A stretch of DNA of 64,000 bases from Paenibacillus terrigena DSM 21567 (GCF_000374845.1 NZ_KB895413.1:372001-436000), one strand, 5' to 3'. Shown: positions 45,086 to 55,563, numbered from the stretch's first letter. Numbers and translations are program-made. The notes: generated by a model not told the origin, from the letters alone.

Positions 45086-46287
45086 AGATTTTAGTTATTA
45101 ATGCAGGTAGTTCTTCGGTGAAATATCAGTTGTATGATATGACAGATGAGTCTGTTCTTGCGAAAGGTCTTGTAGAACGTATCGGAATGGATTCTTCAAT
45201 CCTCACGCATGAGCCGACTGACGGCCAAGAAGTGAGCGAAGTAAGCGAAATTCTCGAGCATACAACAGCGGTTCGTAAAGTCTTGGATATGCTCGTACAT
45301 CCGCAGCACGGTGTGATTAAATCCATCGATGAAATTGAAGCTGTAGGGCATCGTATCGTCCATGGCGGGGAATCATTTAGCAAGTCTTCAATTGTTACGC
45401 CGGAAGCGAAGTCAGAAATCCGCCGTCTGTTCGACTTGGCGCCTCTTCACAATCCAGCACATATGTCCGGTATTGTAGCGGTAGAAAAGAATATGCCGAA
45501 CGTTCCGCAAACCGTTGTGTTCGATACGGCTTTCCATCAAACCATGCCGGAAAAAGCGTATTTGTATGCCATTCCGCGCGTATTGTATAAGAAGCATAAA
45601 GTTCGCCGTTATGGCTTCCACGGAACATCTCACAATTTCGTAAGTGCGAAGGCTGCTGAATTCTTGAACCGTGATATTAAAGACATGAAGATTATTACAT
45701 GCCACATTGGTAATGGCGGTAGTGTAACAGCGATTTTGAACGGTCAATCTGTCGATACGTCGATGGGGATGACACCGCTTGAAGGCTTGATGATGGGTAC
45801 ACGCAGCGGGGATTTGGATCCTGCGATTGTTCCTTTTGTCATGAATAAAGAAGATCTAACCGTGAATGAAGTAAACTCGATGTTGAACAAACATAGTGGA
45901 TTACAAGCCATCTCTGGCGTGAGCAGCGATATGCGTGAAATTATCGACGGCATGCTGGCAGGAGAACCTAATTCGACATTGGCTTTTGACATGTACGAAT
46001 ATCGCATTCGTAAATACATCGGGTCATACGCTGCAGCAATGAACGGTGTAGATACCATTGTTTTCACAGCTGGTGTGGGTGAGAATGCAGTTGTATTACG
46101 CGAACGTGTCCTTGAACAATTAACATTCTTGGGCATCGAGCTCGATATAGAAGCGAACAAAGTACGTTCGAAGCAGCCTCGACTGATCTCAACTCCTAAT
46201 TCGAAAGTACAAGTGCTTGTCGTACCGACGAATGAAGAATTAATCATCGCTCGCGATACACATCGCTTGGTGTTAGAATCGAAGTAA
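45082..46287 (+). CDS. ackA: Acetate kinase
   Basis: This 401-residue enzyme interconverts acetyl phosphate and acetate. [13 protein letters not shown] at residues 4-16, [29 protein letters not shown] and the C-terminal FTAGVGENA are all present; the length matches AckA. It overlaps the preceding dehydrogenase gene, so the two are co-translated. I found no cre box in its short upstream region. Confidence 0.94.
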   Translation: MKILVINAGSSSVKYQLYDMTDESVLAKGLVERIGMDSSILTHEPTDGQEVSEVSEILEHTTAVRKVLDMLVHPQHGVIKSIDEIEAVGHRIVHGGESFSKSSIVTPEAKSEIRRLFDLAPLHNPAHMSGIVAVEKNMPNVPQTVVFDTAFHQTMPEKAYLYAIPRVLYKKHKVRRYGFHGTSHNFVSAKAAEFLNRDIKDMKIITCHIGNGGSVTAILNGQSVDTSMGMTPLEGLMMGTRSGDLDPAIVPFVMNKEDLTVNEVNSMLNKHSGLQAISGVSSDMREIIDGMLAGEPNSTLAFDMYEYRIRKYIGSYAAAMNGVDTIVFTAGVGENAVVLRERVLEQLTFLGIELDIEANKVRSKQPRLISTPNSKVQVLVVPTNEELIIARDTHRLVLESK

Positions 46288-46321
46288 GCAATATCAATTG
46301 TTGTTAAAGGGGAGAATTAGG

Positions 46322-47617
46322 ATGGCTGCACAAACTGTCATTCGTCAAGTAAGTCAGCACGTCGGACAGCCTGTTAAAATCGGCTGCTGGGTGCACAATA
46401 AGCGTTCAAGTGGTAAAATTCAATTCCTGCAATTGCGTGACGGCACAGGCTATATACAAGGGGTTGTCGTTCGTAGTGAAGTGCCTGAAGAGGTATGGGA
46501 TGCGGCGAAAAGCTTAACGCAGGAGAGCTCTCTGTATGTAACGGGTGAGATTCGTGAAGAGCCTCGCAGTCAATCAGGCTACGAAATGACGGTAACGGGG
46601 ATTGAAGTGATTCATATTACGGAGAACTACCCGATTACGCCAAAAGAGCATGGCATCGATTTCTTGATGGATCATCGCCACCTATGGCTTCGTGCGCCGA
46701 AACAGCGTGCCATTCTGGTAATTCGTTCGCAAATTATTAAAGCGATCCAAGATTTCTTCGATAATAACGGATTTACGCTAGTCGATCCGCCGATTCTTAC
46801 ACCTTCTTCCTGTGAAGGTACTACGAACTTGTTCCATACGAAATATTTCGACGAGGATGCGTATCTGACACAAAGTGGTCAGCTCTATATGGAAGCTGCA
46901 GCGATGGCCCTTGGTAAAGTTTACTCCTTCGGACCAACGTTCCGTGCGGAGAAATCGAAGACACGCCGTCACTTGATCGAGTTCTGGATGATCGAGCCAG
47001 AAATGGCGTTCGTAGATCATGAAGAGAACTTGCGTGTGCAGGAGTCGTTCATTGCTTATGTGGTGAAATCCGTTCTGGATAACTGCCGCAGCGAGCTCGA
47101 GACGATTGGCCGCGATATTTCCAAATTGGAGAAAATCGTGGGACCATTCCCGCGCATCACGTATGATGATGCCATTAAATTCTTGAATGAACAAGGTCAT
47201 GATATTCCTTGGGGTGAAGATTTCGGTGCGCCGCACGAGACAGCCATTGCGGAGAAATATGAGACACCGGTATTCATCACGCATTACCCAACGAAGATCA
47301 AAGCATTCTATATGAAACCAGATCCGAGCAATCCGGATGTTGTACTATGTGCCGATATGATCGCACCAGAAGGTTATGGTGAGATTATTGGCGGTTCGCA
47401 GCGTATCGATGATCCTGCATTACTCGAAGAGCGCTTCACCGAGCATGAGCTTTCTACAGAAGCGTATCAATGGTACCTGGATCTTCGCAAATATGGTACG
47501 GTACCTCATTCCGGCTTCGGTCTTGGGCTTGAGCGTACGGTCGCATGGATTTGCGGATTAGATCATGTTCGGGAGACGATTCCGTTCCCACGGATGCTCT
47601 ATCGTTTGTATCCATAA
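46322..47617 (+). CDS. asnS: Asparaginyl-tRNA synthetase
   Basis: This 431-residue class IIb synthetase has an N-terminal OB-fold ([20 protein letters not shown]), motif 2 [20 protein letters not shown] and motif 3 [15 protein letters not shown] 46322 is 6 nt after AAAGGGGAG. No T-box leader is visible. asnS followed by dnaD is the Bacillus order. Confidence 0.94.
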   Translation: MAAQTVIRQVSQHVGQPVKIGCWVHNKRSSGKIQFLQLRDGTGYIQGVVVRSEVPEEVWDAAKSLTQESSLYVTGEIREEPRSQSGYEMTVTGIEVIHITENYPITPKEHGIDFLMDHRHLWLRAPKQRAILVIRSQIIKAIQDFFDNNGFTLVDPPILTPSSCEGTTNLFHTKYFDEDAYLTQSGQLYMEAAAMALGKVYSFGPTFRAEKSKTRRHLIEFWMIEPEMAFVDHEENLRVQESFIAYVVKSVLDNCRSELETIGRDISKLEKIVGPFPRITYDDAIKFLNEQGHDIPWGEDFGAPHETAIAEKYETPVFITHYPTKIKAFYMKPDPSNPDVVLCADMIAPEGYGEIIGGSQRIDDPALLEERFTEHELSTEAYQWYLDLRKYGTVPHSGFGLGLERTVAWICGLDHVRETIPFPRMLYRLYP

Positions 47618-47659
47618 GCCTCAATCGATGATATGATGAGGGGATGGAGGTGAGCTGAC

Positions 47660-48370
47660 ATGAGCAATGAAGCATGGCGGGCATTTGCCAAGGGGATTAC
47701 GCTGGGTATGGAAGTGGGTACGATTCACTTACCATACGCGCTTCTTCGATATTATCGCCGCATGAAGCTCAGTGACACGGAAATGATGCTCATTCTTCAA
47801 TTAACCGGGTTCCAGCAAATGGAGCAGAATGCATTTCCGACGATTGAAGAATTGCAGGATCGCTTGGGCGCTTCACCGGATACAGTCATCAAAGCCATAC
47901 AGAAGCTCATGCGCGAGAAATACTTATCGATTGATGAAGAATTCGATCCGCAGACGGGGATTCAATATGAGCGTTACAACCTTTCAGGAATTTATGAGAA
48001 GCTGGGACAGCTTTTATCCGATGATGTAAAGGAAGAACGGAAGCAAGAACAGCGAAGCGGCAAATCTCAAGGAAGCGGTACAGCTTTTGCAGCAGGGGAG
48101 AGTGAAGAGAGTAATCTCTTCATTATTTTCGAACGCGAGTTCGGCCGTCCGCTGTCGCCGATGGAGTGTGAGACGATCTCGGGGTGGCTCGATCAAGATC
48201 AGTATCCTGAGGAACTCATCTTATTGGCACTGAAAGAAGCGGTATTCGCAGGGAAGGTTCACTTCCGTTATATCGACCGTATCTTGCTTGAATGGATGCG
48301 TAACCGCGTCCGAACGGCAGAGGATGCAAGAGCCTATGCACAGAAATTCCGCGGAGCACGAGGGAATTAA
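47660..48370 (+). CDS. dnaD: DNA replication protein DnaD
   Basis: This 236-residue primosome protein has an N-terminal winged-helix part (about 20-105) and a C-terminal DDBH2 domain (FEREFGRPLSPMECETISGW to YIDRILLEWMRN), separated by a low-complexity linker near 130-150. It helps load the helicase at origins. GGATGGAGGTGAG precedes ATG 47660. In B. subtilis nth follows; here it does not. Confidence 0.9.
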   Translation: MSNEAWRAFAKGITLGMEVGTIHLPYALLRYYRRMKLSDTEMMLILQLTGFQQMEQNAFPTIEELQDRLGASPDTVIKAIQKLMREKYLSIDEEFDPQTGIQYERYNLSGIYEKLGQLLSDDVKEERKQEQRSGKSQGSGTAFAAGESEESNLFIIFEREFGRPLSPMECETISGWLDQDQYPEELILLALKEAVFAGKVHFRYIDRILLEWMRNRVRTAEDARAYAQKFRGARGN

Positions 48371-48373
48371 GAG

Positions 48374-48417
48374 ACAGTCTGAGTCACATGGATCATGTGG
48401 TTCAGGCTGTTTTTTTG
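48374..48417 (+). terminator. Intrinsic terminator after dnaD
   Basis: ACAGTCTGA/TCAGGCTGT encloses CACATG/CATGTG, followed by seven T. Confidence 0.9.
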
Positions 48418-48471
48418 CATAAGGATGGATTATGATGGTAACAGGTATACAGATCATGGAGGGGGCAGAAT

Positions 48472-49446
48472 ATGAAACCGAATATTTATGTCGCACGACC
48501 GGTACCAAGTGAAGTAGCGCAATATTTGGAGACACATTGCGAGGTTCGATATTGGACGGGGGAAGAATCCATTACGAAAGATCAACTCGTTCATGAAATT
48601 GGCGATGCTGAAGGCTTGTTATTGAGTGGGACGCCGGTCACGGCCGAAGTGATCGAGGCTGCACCGAACCTGCGAGCGATCTCGAATATTGCCGTAGGCT
48701 ACAACAATTTGCGGCTTGATCCCATTATTGCCCGTGGAATTCTGGCGATGCATACGCCTTATGTACTCGATGAGACGGTTGCTGATCTGGCGTTTGCATT
48801 GATTCTAGCTGCTGGTCGACGTGTCACGGAGCTGCATGAATGGGTACGAGAAGGCAAATGGGAGAAGGGGCAGGAAGAAGAATTATATGGACTCGATATT
48901 CACCATACCACGCTTGGCATTATTGGGATGGGGCGGATCGGTGAAGCGATTGCTAGACGTGCTCGACTCGGATTTGAGATGAATGTACAGTATTATAATC
49001 GGAATCGGAAGCCGGATATCGAAGAGAAGCTGGGTGTCACATATGCAGAATTGGACGAGCTGCTTGCGACCTCGGATTATGTGCTGCTTATGTTGCCCTT
49101 GACGCCGGAGACGAGAGGGTTGATCGGTGCGCGCGAGTTCGATCTCATGAAGCGGACTGCCGTATTCGTGAATGTCGCACGCGGTCCGATCGTCGACGAA
49201 TCCGCCTTGTACGATGCGCTCGTGCAGCGTAAGATCTACGCCGCCGGCCTCGATGTATATGCACAGGAGCCGATCGATCCAGCGCACCCGCTGCTTACGC
49301 TTACGAATGTCGTAACCTTGCCACATATCGGATCTGCCACAGCGGCGACACGTCTTGAAATGGCAAGTCTAGCAGCCAGAAATCTAGTCCATGCGCTGCA
49401 AGGCAAGCCGGACATTGCGCTTATACCGGAATTGCGGAACGTATAA
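48472..49446 (+). CDS. D-isomer-specific 2-hydroxyacid dehydrogenase (glyoxylate/hydroxypyruvate reductase type)
   Basis: This 324-residue enzyme has the NAD loop GIIGMGRIGEAIARRA (about residues 150-165), catalytic arginine in FVNVARGPIVDE, the acid in DVYAQEPID, and the histidine in LPHIGSATAATR. The substrate is probably glyoxylate, hydroxypyruvate or a gluconate derivative. GGAGGGGGC lies before ATG 48472. Confidence 0.88.
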   Translation: MKPNIYVARPVPSEVAQYLETHCEVRYWTGEESITKDQLVHEIGDAEGLLLSGTPVTAEVIEAAPNLRAISNIAVGYNNLRLDPIIARGILAMHTPYVLDETVADLAFALILAAGRRVTELHEWVREGKWEKGQEEELYGLDIHHTTLGIIGMGRIGEAIARRARLGFEMNVQYYNRNRKPDIEEKLGVTYAELDELLATSDYVLLMLPLTPETRGLIGAREFDLMKRTAVFVNVARGPIVDESALYDALVQRKIYAAGLDVYAQEPIDPAHPLLTLTNVVTLPHIGSATAATRLEMASLAARNLVHALQGKPDIALIPELRNV

Positions 49447-49465
49447 GGCAGAATAGAAATGAGAC

Positions 49466-49496
49466 CCCCCTTGACTCTTGGTCGAGGGGGATTTTT
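49466..49496 (+). terminator. Intrinsic terminator after the 2-hydroxyacid dehydrogenase gene
   Basis: CCCCCTTGAC pairs with GTCGAGGGGG around TCTTG, followed by ATTTTT. Confidence 0.85.
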
Positions 49497-49626
49497 GATA
49501 TGCGCTTCGATTTTATTGTCCAATGGTTGGTGAAGAAAACGATGGAGTGGATGGTTACGATCATACCCTGATCCGATACGATCAATGAGCAACAAGCAAT
49601 CGTTTTTGAAAGGAAGTAGAACCAAC

Positions 49627-49701
49627 ATGAATGACAACGAGACAATGCTATTGAGGGTATTCGCGCATCGTACTGTCGATGGAAGAGGGGGAATCATATG
49701 A
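49627..49701 (+). CDS. Possible 24-residue leader peptide upstream of ctaA
   Basis: ATG 49627 follows AAAGGAAG by 10 nt and the frame runs 24 codons to a TGA that overlaps the ctaA start as ATGA. The peptide begins MNDNETMLLRVF. The ctaA ribosome site lies inside it, which suggests coupled translation. Too short for a family call; it may be chance. Confidence 0.35.
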   Translation: MNDNETMLLRVFAHRTVDGRGGII

Positions 49702-50618
49702 TATCTTCCCGTTATCGATGGTTAGCTTGGTCGACATTTATTGGGATGTTCCTCGTGCTGCTGGCAGGAGCCTTGGTGACGAAGACAGGTTCTGGCCGAG
49801 GCTGCGGTGATGATTGGCCTTTGTGTAATGGGAAATTTGTACCTGCTTATACACTAGAGTCTATGATTGAGTATTCCCATCGTATGGTGACGGGAATTGT
49901 GGGGATCCTTGTCCTCATCACATTTATATATACATGGCGTTACCTGAAGCATCATACCGAAGCCTTAATCTATGCTGGTGGAACGTTGTTGTTCACCGTG
50001 ATCCAGGCGATCATGGGAGCGGCAGCGGTCATTTGGCCTCAGCAGCCAGCTGTGATGGCACTGCACTTCGGGATCTCATTGCTCGCTGTTTCTAGTAGCA
50101 TGCTGCTGGTCGTCTGGATAAGGCGGCAGGAACGGGCTGGCGATTCAGATGTCTTCGTGACGATGCCGAGATCGATTTATCTGATGTCTTGGGGGATATG
50201 GATCTTTTGTTATGTTGTTGTCTATCTTGGGGCGTACATTCGGCATATGGATGTGGAAGCGGGATGTATGGGCTGGCCGTTGTGTAACGGGCAAGTCATC
50301 CCCTATTTGGAGGGTGCTTCAGGGATTGTCTTCCTCCACCGTGTTGCTGCAGCGATTTTATTCCTGCTCATCGCCGCATTCTATGTTCTTGTTCGCCGAA
50401 GTGAATCGGCAGGACAGCATTCCGTCATGAGGAGGGCTGGGATGTATGCACTTATTTTCGTGTTGGCGCAAATTTTAAGCGGCGGACTGCTTAATGCGAC
50501 GATCAACAACGAAGATGTGTATCTATTTGCGAGTCTGCTCCACAATGTACTGGCCACGGCCTTGTTCAGCATTCTGACGGATATCGCCATCCGTTCGTGG
50601 AAACATCGTATACGATAA
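49698..50618 (+). CDS. ctaA: Haem A synthase CtaA
   Basis: This 306-residue membrane protein of about eight spans oxidises haem O to haem A. Four conserved histidine regions are visible (SHRMVTGIVG, ALHFGISLL, FLHRVAAAI and LLHNVLATA) together with two cysteine pairs, GCGDDWPLC and GCMGWPLC, in external loops. AGAGGGGGAA precedes ATG 49698. The oxidase operon that needs haem A follows after a terminator. Confidence 0.94.
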   Translation: MISSRYRWLAWSTFIGMFLVLLAGALVTKTGSGRGCGDDWPLCNGKFVPAYTLESMIEYSHRMVTGIVGILVLITFIYTWRYLKHHTEALIYAGGTLLFTVIQAIMGAAAVIWPQQPAVMALHFGISLLAVSSSMLLVVWIRRQERAGDSDVFVTMPRSIYLMSWGIWIFCYVVVYLGAYIRHMDVEAGCMGWPLCNGQVIPYLEGASGIVFLHRVAAAILFLLIAAFYVLVRRSESAGQHSVMRRAGMYALIFVLAQILSGGLLNATINNEDVYLFASLLHNVLATALFSILTDIAIRSWKHRIR

Positions 50619-50621
50619 ATC

Positions 50622-50660
50622 AAGAGAGTTCTTCATTTTGAATGAAGAGCTCTTTTTTTT
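50622..50660 (+). terminator. Intrinsic terminator after ctaA
   Basis: AAGAG and TTCTTCATT pair with AATGAAGA and CTCTT around TTG, followed by a long T run. Confidence 0.88.
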
Positions 50661-50726
50661 TTGAAAATTGGGCCATGATTTGTTTCGAAACCTTGAACAT
50701 GGTTGGTTCAACGGCTCTTGTAGTGG

Positions 50727-50745
50727 TTGGTGACATTTATCACAA
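50727..50745 (+). promoter_or_regulatory. Rex/Fnr-like palindrome upstream of the oxidase operon
   Basis: TTGGTGACATTTATCACAA resembles the Rex operator TTGTGA-N6-TCACAA: right half exact, left half 5 of 6. It is 61 bp before qoxA. Fnr-type sites look similar, so the factor is uncertain. A weak promoter (TTGGTG, 17 bp, TCTTAT) would overlap it. Confidence 0.5.
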
Positions 50746-50805
50746 TCCCTCTTATCGTAAGACGTGGCTATAACGTACTTATGCAAATCGAAAGGAGCCG
50801 CAAAC

Positions 50806-51714
50806 ATGAAATTACCTAAAGCACGCCGCTGGTTCGCTTCTTTATCTATGCTGCTGATCCTGCTGCTTACGGCCACCGGATGCACGGAGAAAATGATCAT
50901 TCTTAATCCGAAAGGGCCAATTGCCGAACAGCAGCGTGATTTAATGCTCACTTCATTGCTACTGACATGTATTGTCATCGTACCTGTACTGATTTTGTTC
51001 GCGATTATTGTATGGCGTTACCGAGATCGAAAGGGTAGAACATCGAAGTATACGCCGAACTGGGAGCATAGCACGAAGCTAGAAGTGATCTGGTGGGGGA
51101 TACCGATCATTATTATTACCATTCTAGCGGTCATTACCGTGAAGTACACCTATGCGCTGGAACCCTCTAAGCCGCTAGCATCCGAAGAAAAACCGCTGAC
51201 CATCCAGGTGACATCGCTGGACTGGAAATGGTTATTCCAATATCCGGAACAAGGCATTGCAACGATTAATTACATCCAGATTCCAGAAGATGTACCGATT
51301 CGATTTGAGATCACAGCCGATTCACCCATGAATTCATTCTGGATTCCGCAGCTTGGCGGTCAGATGTATGCGATGTCCGGCATGGCGATGACATTGCATT
51401 TGCAAGCGGATGAGCAGGGAGATTTTTGGGGATCAGGCGCCAACTTCACCGGGAAGGATTTCGCGAAAATGTATTTTGATGTGAAATCGACTTCGAAGGA
51501 AGCATTCAACACGTGGGTAAGTGAGGTGAAGGCGTCATCGCCTGCATTGACATTGGACGGTTACAAGAAGCTGGTTGAGCCTGCAGCATCGGATGTCAGA
51601 ACGTTCTCGGCTTTCCCAGAAGGATTGTTCGAGATGACCGTGACGAAGTATGCCTCCTCGCACAACCATGGATTGTCTTGGAAGGACATTCAGAAGATTG
51701 ACAAACAAGAATAA
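50806..51714 (+). CDS. qoxA: Quinol oxidase subunit II (QoxA)
   Basis: This 302-residue lipoprotein (lipobox TATGC, C26) has two spans and an external cupredoxin domain. ILNPKGPIAEQQRD and SPMNSFWIPQLGGQMYAMSG are QoxA/CyoA hallmarks. The CuA ligands of cytochrome c oxidases are absent: N replaces the first histidine in SPMNSFW, and the C-x3-C loop is GSGANFTG. The electron donor is therefore menaquinol. ATG 50806 follows AAAGGAG. Confidence 0.93.
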   Translation: MKLPKARRWFASLSMLLILLLTATGCTEKMIILNPKGPIAEQQRDLMLTSLLLTCIVIVPVLILFAIIVWRYRDRKGRTSKYTPNWEHSTKLEVIWWGIPIIIITILAVITVKYTYALEPSKPLASEEKPLTIQVTSLDWKWLFQYPEQGIATINYIQIPEDVPIRFEITADSPMNSFWIPQLGGQMYAMSGMAMTLHLQADEQGDFWGSGANFTGKDFAKMYFDVKSTSKEAFNTWVSEVKASSPALTLDGYKKLVEPAASDVRTFSAFPEGLFEMTVTKYASSHNHGLSWKDIQKIDKQE

Positions 51715-51753
51715 CGGATTTTTGATCCGACACGTAAGGAGAGAGAATCATCC

Positions 51754-53727
51754 ATGTGGGAAAGAGTGAAAACCTTTGCCTCTGAGTTTTTTGTAACGGG
51801 AGATCCGTTAATATATGGGGCAGATGTTAGCATCGTCATCACCATCTTAGGTATTGTAATTGGACTGACGTACTTCAATAAATGGGGCTGGCTATGGCGG
51901 GAATGGCTGACGACTGTCGATCATAAGAAGATTGGCATCATGTACATTTTAGCTGCCTTCATCATGTTATTCCGCGGTGGGGTCGACGCGCTTCTAATGC
52001 GTGCACAGCTGGCCGCACCAGAGATGAACCTACTGCCGCCGGACCACTATAATCAGATTTTCACGACGCACGGCGTAATCATGATTTTGTTCATGGCGAT
52101 GCCATTTATGTTCGGATTGTTCAACGTCATGGTGCCGCTGCAAATCGGCGCGCGCGACGTGGCCTATCCGTTCCTGAATGCGCTAAGTTTCTGGCTATTC
52201 TTCTCAGGCGCCATGCTGTTTAACTTATCCTTCGTCATTGGTGGTTCACCAGATGCGGGTTGGCTGGCCTATCCGCCATATTCGGGCATTATGCATAACC
52301 CAGGCGTCGGACAAGACTTCTATATTTGGGGGATTCAGATCTCAGGGATCGGAAGTCTGATGACGGGGATTAACTTTATCGTCACCATTCTGAAGATGCG
52401 TGCACCGGGTATGAAGTTAATGAAAATGCCGATGTTTCCTTGGTCGGTACTATCCAGCTGTATCGCGATCATATTTTCGTTTCCGATTTTGACAGCAACG
52501 CTAGCACTACTATTCCTAGACCGCTATGCAGGTGCGCATTTCTTCACCTTGGATGGCGGCGGAAACCCGATGATGTATATTAACCTGATCTGGATGTGGG
52601 GACACCCTGAGGTGTATATTATCGTATTACCTGCCTTCGGGATCTTCTCGGAGATCGTATCTACGTTTGCGAAGAAGAAGCTGTTCGGTTATAAATCGAT
52701 GGTGTATGCCATGATGATCATCAGTATTTTGTCGTTCCTCGTGTGGGCGCACCATTTCTTTACGATGGGTTCCGGCGCGGATGTGAATGCCTTCTTTGCA
52801 CTGACGACCATGTTGATTGCAATCCCGACAGGGGTGAAGGTGTTCAACTGGCTCTTTACGATGTTCCGCGGGAAAATTACTTTCGAAACCCCGATGCTGT
52901 GGACGATGGGCTTTATTCCTTGCTTTATCGTAGGGGGACTAACAGGGGTTCTACTGTCGGTAGCACCGGCTGATTTTCAGTTTCACAATAGTTATTTCCT
53001 AGTCGCGCATTTCCATCAAGTCATCATTGGCGGTGTCGTATTCGGATATTTTGCAGGCTTATATTATTGGTGGCCTAAATTGTTCGGCTTCAAGCTGAAT
53101 GAGCGGATAGGCAAATGGGCCTTCTGGTTCTGGAATATCGGCTTCTATCTCTGCTTCATGCCGCAATATGCGCTCGGACTGATGGGGATGACACGTCGTG
53201 TTGTAACCTATGGATGGGACAAAGGCTGGTGGGAAATGAACTTGGTATCCACCATTGGAGCGGGGCTCATGGGTATAGCGTTCTTGTTCCAAGTGTGGCA
53301 AATCGTATATAGCGTGAAGCATCTACGAAAAGATGAAACGGGAGATCCATGGAACGGACGGACCTTGGAATGGTCAATTCCTTCACCTGCGCCGGTGTAT
53401 AACTTCGCAACCCTGCCTCACGTTACATCTCAGGATGAGTGGTGGGAGGAGAAGCAGCGAAGATTGCAAGGACATCCTGCTCCTGCACCAGTGAAGATAG
53501 AACCGATTCATATGCCGAAAAACTCTGGAATCCCAATCGTGATGTCCATGTTCTGGTTCTTCACCGGATTTGGCTTCATATTTGATTGGCTCTGGTTAGC
53601 GATCCCCGGACTTGTAGGCGTAGCGGCATGTATGCTGGTTCATTCCTTTAATTATGATACGGATTACTACATCCCTGTTGAAGAAATTAAGCGAACAGAA
53701 TCTGCGATAAGGGGGGTTACGAGCTAA
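51754..53727 (+). CDS. qoxB: Quinol oxidase subunit I (QoxB)
   Basis: This 657-residue catalytic subunit has 14-15 spans. Ligands visible are the low-spin haem histidine in FTTHGVIMI, CuB ligands in [12 protein letters not shown] (with the cross-linked tyrosine) and WAHHFF, and the haem pair in [11 protein letters not shown]. The N-terminal [13 protein letters not shown] matches QoxB. It reduces O2 and pumps protons. AAGGAGAG precedes ATG 51754; the stop overlaps the qoxC start. Confidence 0.96.
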   Translation: MWERVKTFASEFFVTGDPLIYGADVSIVITILGIVIGLTYFNKWGWLWREWLTTVDHKKIGIMYILAAFIMLFRGGVDALLMRAQLAAPEMNLLPPDHYNQIFTTHGVIMILFMAMPFMFGLFNVMVPLQIGARDVAYPFLNALSFWLFFSGAMLFNLSFVIGGSPDAGWLAYPPYSGIMHNPGVGQDFYIWGIQISGIGSLMTGINFIVTILKMRAPGMKLMKMPMFPWSVLSSCIAIIFSFPILTATLALLFLDRYAGAHFFTLDGGGNPMMYINLIWMWGHPEVYIIVLPAFGIFSEIVSTFAKKKLFGYKSMVYAMMIISILSFLVWAHHFFTMGSGADVNAFFALTTMLIAIPTGVKVFNWLFTMFRGKITFETPMLWTMGFIPCFIVGGLTGVLLSVAPADFQFHNSYFLVAHFHQVIIGGVVFGYFAGLYYWWPKLFGFKLNERIGKWAFWFWNIGFYLCFMPQYALGLMGMTRRVVTYGWDKGWWEMNLVSTIGAGLMGIAFLFQVWQIVYSVKHLRKDETGDPWNGRTLEWSIPSPAPVYNFATLPHVTSQDEWWEEKQRRLQGHPAPAPVKIEPIHMPKNSGIPIVMSMFWFFTGFGFIFDWLWLAIPGLVGVAACMLVHSFNYDTDYYIPVEEIKRTESAIRGVTS

Positions 53728-54353
53728 TGGCTCAATTACACGATTCCGGATTAACCGGTCACCAGGTGTCTCATACGGAACATCATGACCATCCGGATAT
53801 GGAAGAAATGCGCACCTTCGGCTTCTGGATCTATCTGATGACCGATGTCATTATATTTGGCACATTGTTCGCTGTCTACATTGTGCTGCAAGGTAACACA
53901 AATGGCGGACCCGGTCCGAAAGACTTATTTCAAATGGGAGGTATTATCGCAAGTACCTTCATTCTATTAACGAGCAGCTATACAAGCGGTCTAGCGGTGC
54001 TCGCGATGCACAAGGGGAATAAGAAAGCCTTGTTGGGTTGGCTTGGGGCAACCGTATTACTCGGTGCGACCTTTATCATCATGGAAATCAATGAGTTTAC
54101 GCATCTGGTGCATGAAGGAGCGACGATCAGTACGAGTGCATTCCTATCCGCATTCTTTACCTTGGTTGGCACGCATGGACTTCACGTCCTGCTTGGATTG
54201 GTGTGGATGATTGCACTGATGATGCAGATTGCGAAGCGCGGGATTACACCGGTTACGAAACGTAAAGTCAATGTCATTAGTTTGTTCTGGCATTTCCTTG
54301 ATGTGGTCTGGATTTTCGTCTTTACAATTGTTTATTTGATGGGGGTGAGCTAG
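53727..54353 (+). CDS. qoxC: Quinol oxidase subunit III (QoxC)
   Basis: This 208-residue protein has five spans, with FGFWIYLMTDVIIFGTLFA, EINEFTHLVHEGATISTSAF and LFWHFLDVVWIFVFT, all typical of subunit III. The histidine-rich N-terminal 25 residues are unusual. The start shares a base with the qoxB stop (TAATG). Confidence 0.94.
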   Translation: MAQLHDSGLTGHQVSHTEHHDHPDMEEMRTFGFWIYLMTDVIIFGTLFAVYIVLQGNTNGGPGPKDLFQMGGIIASTFILLTSSYTSGLAVLAMHKGNKKALLGWLGATVLLGATFIIMEINEFTHLVHEGATISTSAFLSAFFTLVGTHGLHVLLGLVWMIALMMQIAKRGITPVTKRKVNVISLFWHFLDVVWIFVFTIVYLMGVS

Positions 54354-54680
54354 ATGCAGCATGACATGAGTCCTTCCCATGCGGACAAGAACCATGGCTC
54401 CTTAAAGTCGTACACCATTGGATTTGTATTCTCGATCCTGCTCACGATCATTCCGATTACCGTGGTGATGAGTGGTTGGCTCGCTGGGAAGGCAAGCGCG
54501 ATCATTCTGATGGTAACGGCTGTATTGCAGCTCGTTGTTCAATTGATATTTTTTATGCATCTGCGCGAAGAGAAGAAGCCGCGATATAACCTGCTGACGT
54601 TGATCCTAGGTTTGATTATTTTACTAGTTATCGTCATCGGATCCATGTGGATCATGATGTACAATATGGTCGCACTATGA
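54354..54680 (+). CDS. qoxD: Quinol oxidase subunit IV (QoxD)
   Basis: This 108-residue protein has three spans (about 24-42, 48-67 and 83-103) with the subunit IV motif QLIFFMHLREEKKPRYN. It starts immediately after the qoxC stop and overlaps ctaB by ATGA. Confidence 0.92.
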   Translation: MQHDMSPSHADKNHGSLKSYTIGFVFSILLTIIPITVVMSGWLAGKASAIILMVTAVLQLVVQLIFFMHLREEKKPRYNLLTLILGLIILLVIVIGSMWIMMYNMVAL

Positions 54681-55540
54681 TCAGAGATTGGATCGAGCTG
54701 ACAAAGCCGCGAATTCTTCAGTTGAATCTCGTTGCTGCGTTTGGCGGGTATTGGCTAGCATCGAAGTGGACGGTGGATTGGGGTGCCCTGTTGTGGGTGC
54801 TCTTAGGCACCGTACTCACGATGGCCTCCTCGTGCGTCATGAATAATGTATGGGACTGGAAGCTGGACCAGCGGATGGATCGAACGAAGGATCGACCATT
54901 AGCAACGGGACGTTTGAATAAGTGGAGCGTACTGGTTTACGCCCTATTTCTAGGGATATTGGGTGAAATGATCTTGTTTATGAAAGTGAACGTCCTGTGC
55001 GGATGGCTCGGGGTCCTTGGGATGTTCGTTTATATCGTCGTATACACGATGTGGCTCAAGCGGACTTCAACTTGGAGCACATCCATTGGCGGCATATCGG
55101 GAGCGATGCCGCCGATCATCGGCTATTGTGCCTTTACGAATGAAATAGATGCCGGAGCCGTACTCTTATTCGCGCTGCTGTTTCTTTGGCAGCCCGCTCA
55201 TTTCTGGTCGCTTGCGATTCGCAGGGTGGACGAATATCGGGCGGCAGGTTTTCCGCTATTGCCCGTCCATAAAGGTGTAAGGCGGACAAAGCTGCAAATG
55301 ATTCCTTACGTCGTCCTACTACTTCCCACAGTCGTATTGATTTACTCGTACGGATACGCAGGCACTGTCTTTCTCACGGTCTCTGTGGCAGCAGGAATTG
55401 TATGGACTTGGCATACGTTAAAGGGTGCTGCATCAACGAACACGGAGAAATGGGCCAAAACGAACTTCCTGATTTCGGTGAATTATTTGATGGTTGTATT
55501 TCTGATGATGATTGTCGATACGGCGGGGCGTCCATTTTAA
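54677..55540 (+). CDS. ctaB: Haem O synthase (protohaem IX farnesyltransferase)
   Basis: This 287-residue UbiA-family enzyme adds a farnesyl group to haem B. ELTKPRILQLNL at the N-terminus and NVWDWKLDQRMDRTKDRPLATG (N-x3-D-x3-D type) define it; WQPAHFWSLAIRRVDEYRAAG is the second site. ATG 54677 overlaps qoxD. Together with ctaA it supplies haem for the oxidase. Confidence 0.93.
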   Translation: MIRDWIELTKPRILQLNLVAAFGGYWLASKWTVDWGALLWVLLGTVLTMASSCVMNNVWDWKLDQRMDRTKDRPLATGRLNKWSVLVYALFLGILGEMILFMKVNVLCGWLGVLGMFVYIVVYTMWLKRTSTWSTSIGGISGAMPPIIGYCAFTNEIDAGAVLLFALLFLWQPAHFWSLAIRRVDEYRAAGFPLLPVHKGVRRTKLQMIPYVVLLLPTVVLIYSYGYAGTVFLTVSVAAGIVWTWHTLKGAASTNTEKWAKTNFLISVNYLMVVFLMMIVDTAGRPF

Positions 55541-55563
55541 TGCAGAAGGTTGGAGGAATCGGA

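Noticed and set aside
46288-46321. T-box leader before asnS (also looked for before trpE)
   Set aside because: The asnS gap is only 34 bp, and the trp leader lacks the T-box core; it is explained by TRAP triplets.
50806-51714. Calling the oxidase a caa3/aa3 cytochrome c oxidase (ctaC)
   Set aside because: The CuA histidine and cysteine ligands are absent and QoxA hallmarks are present.
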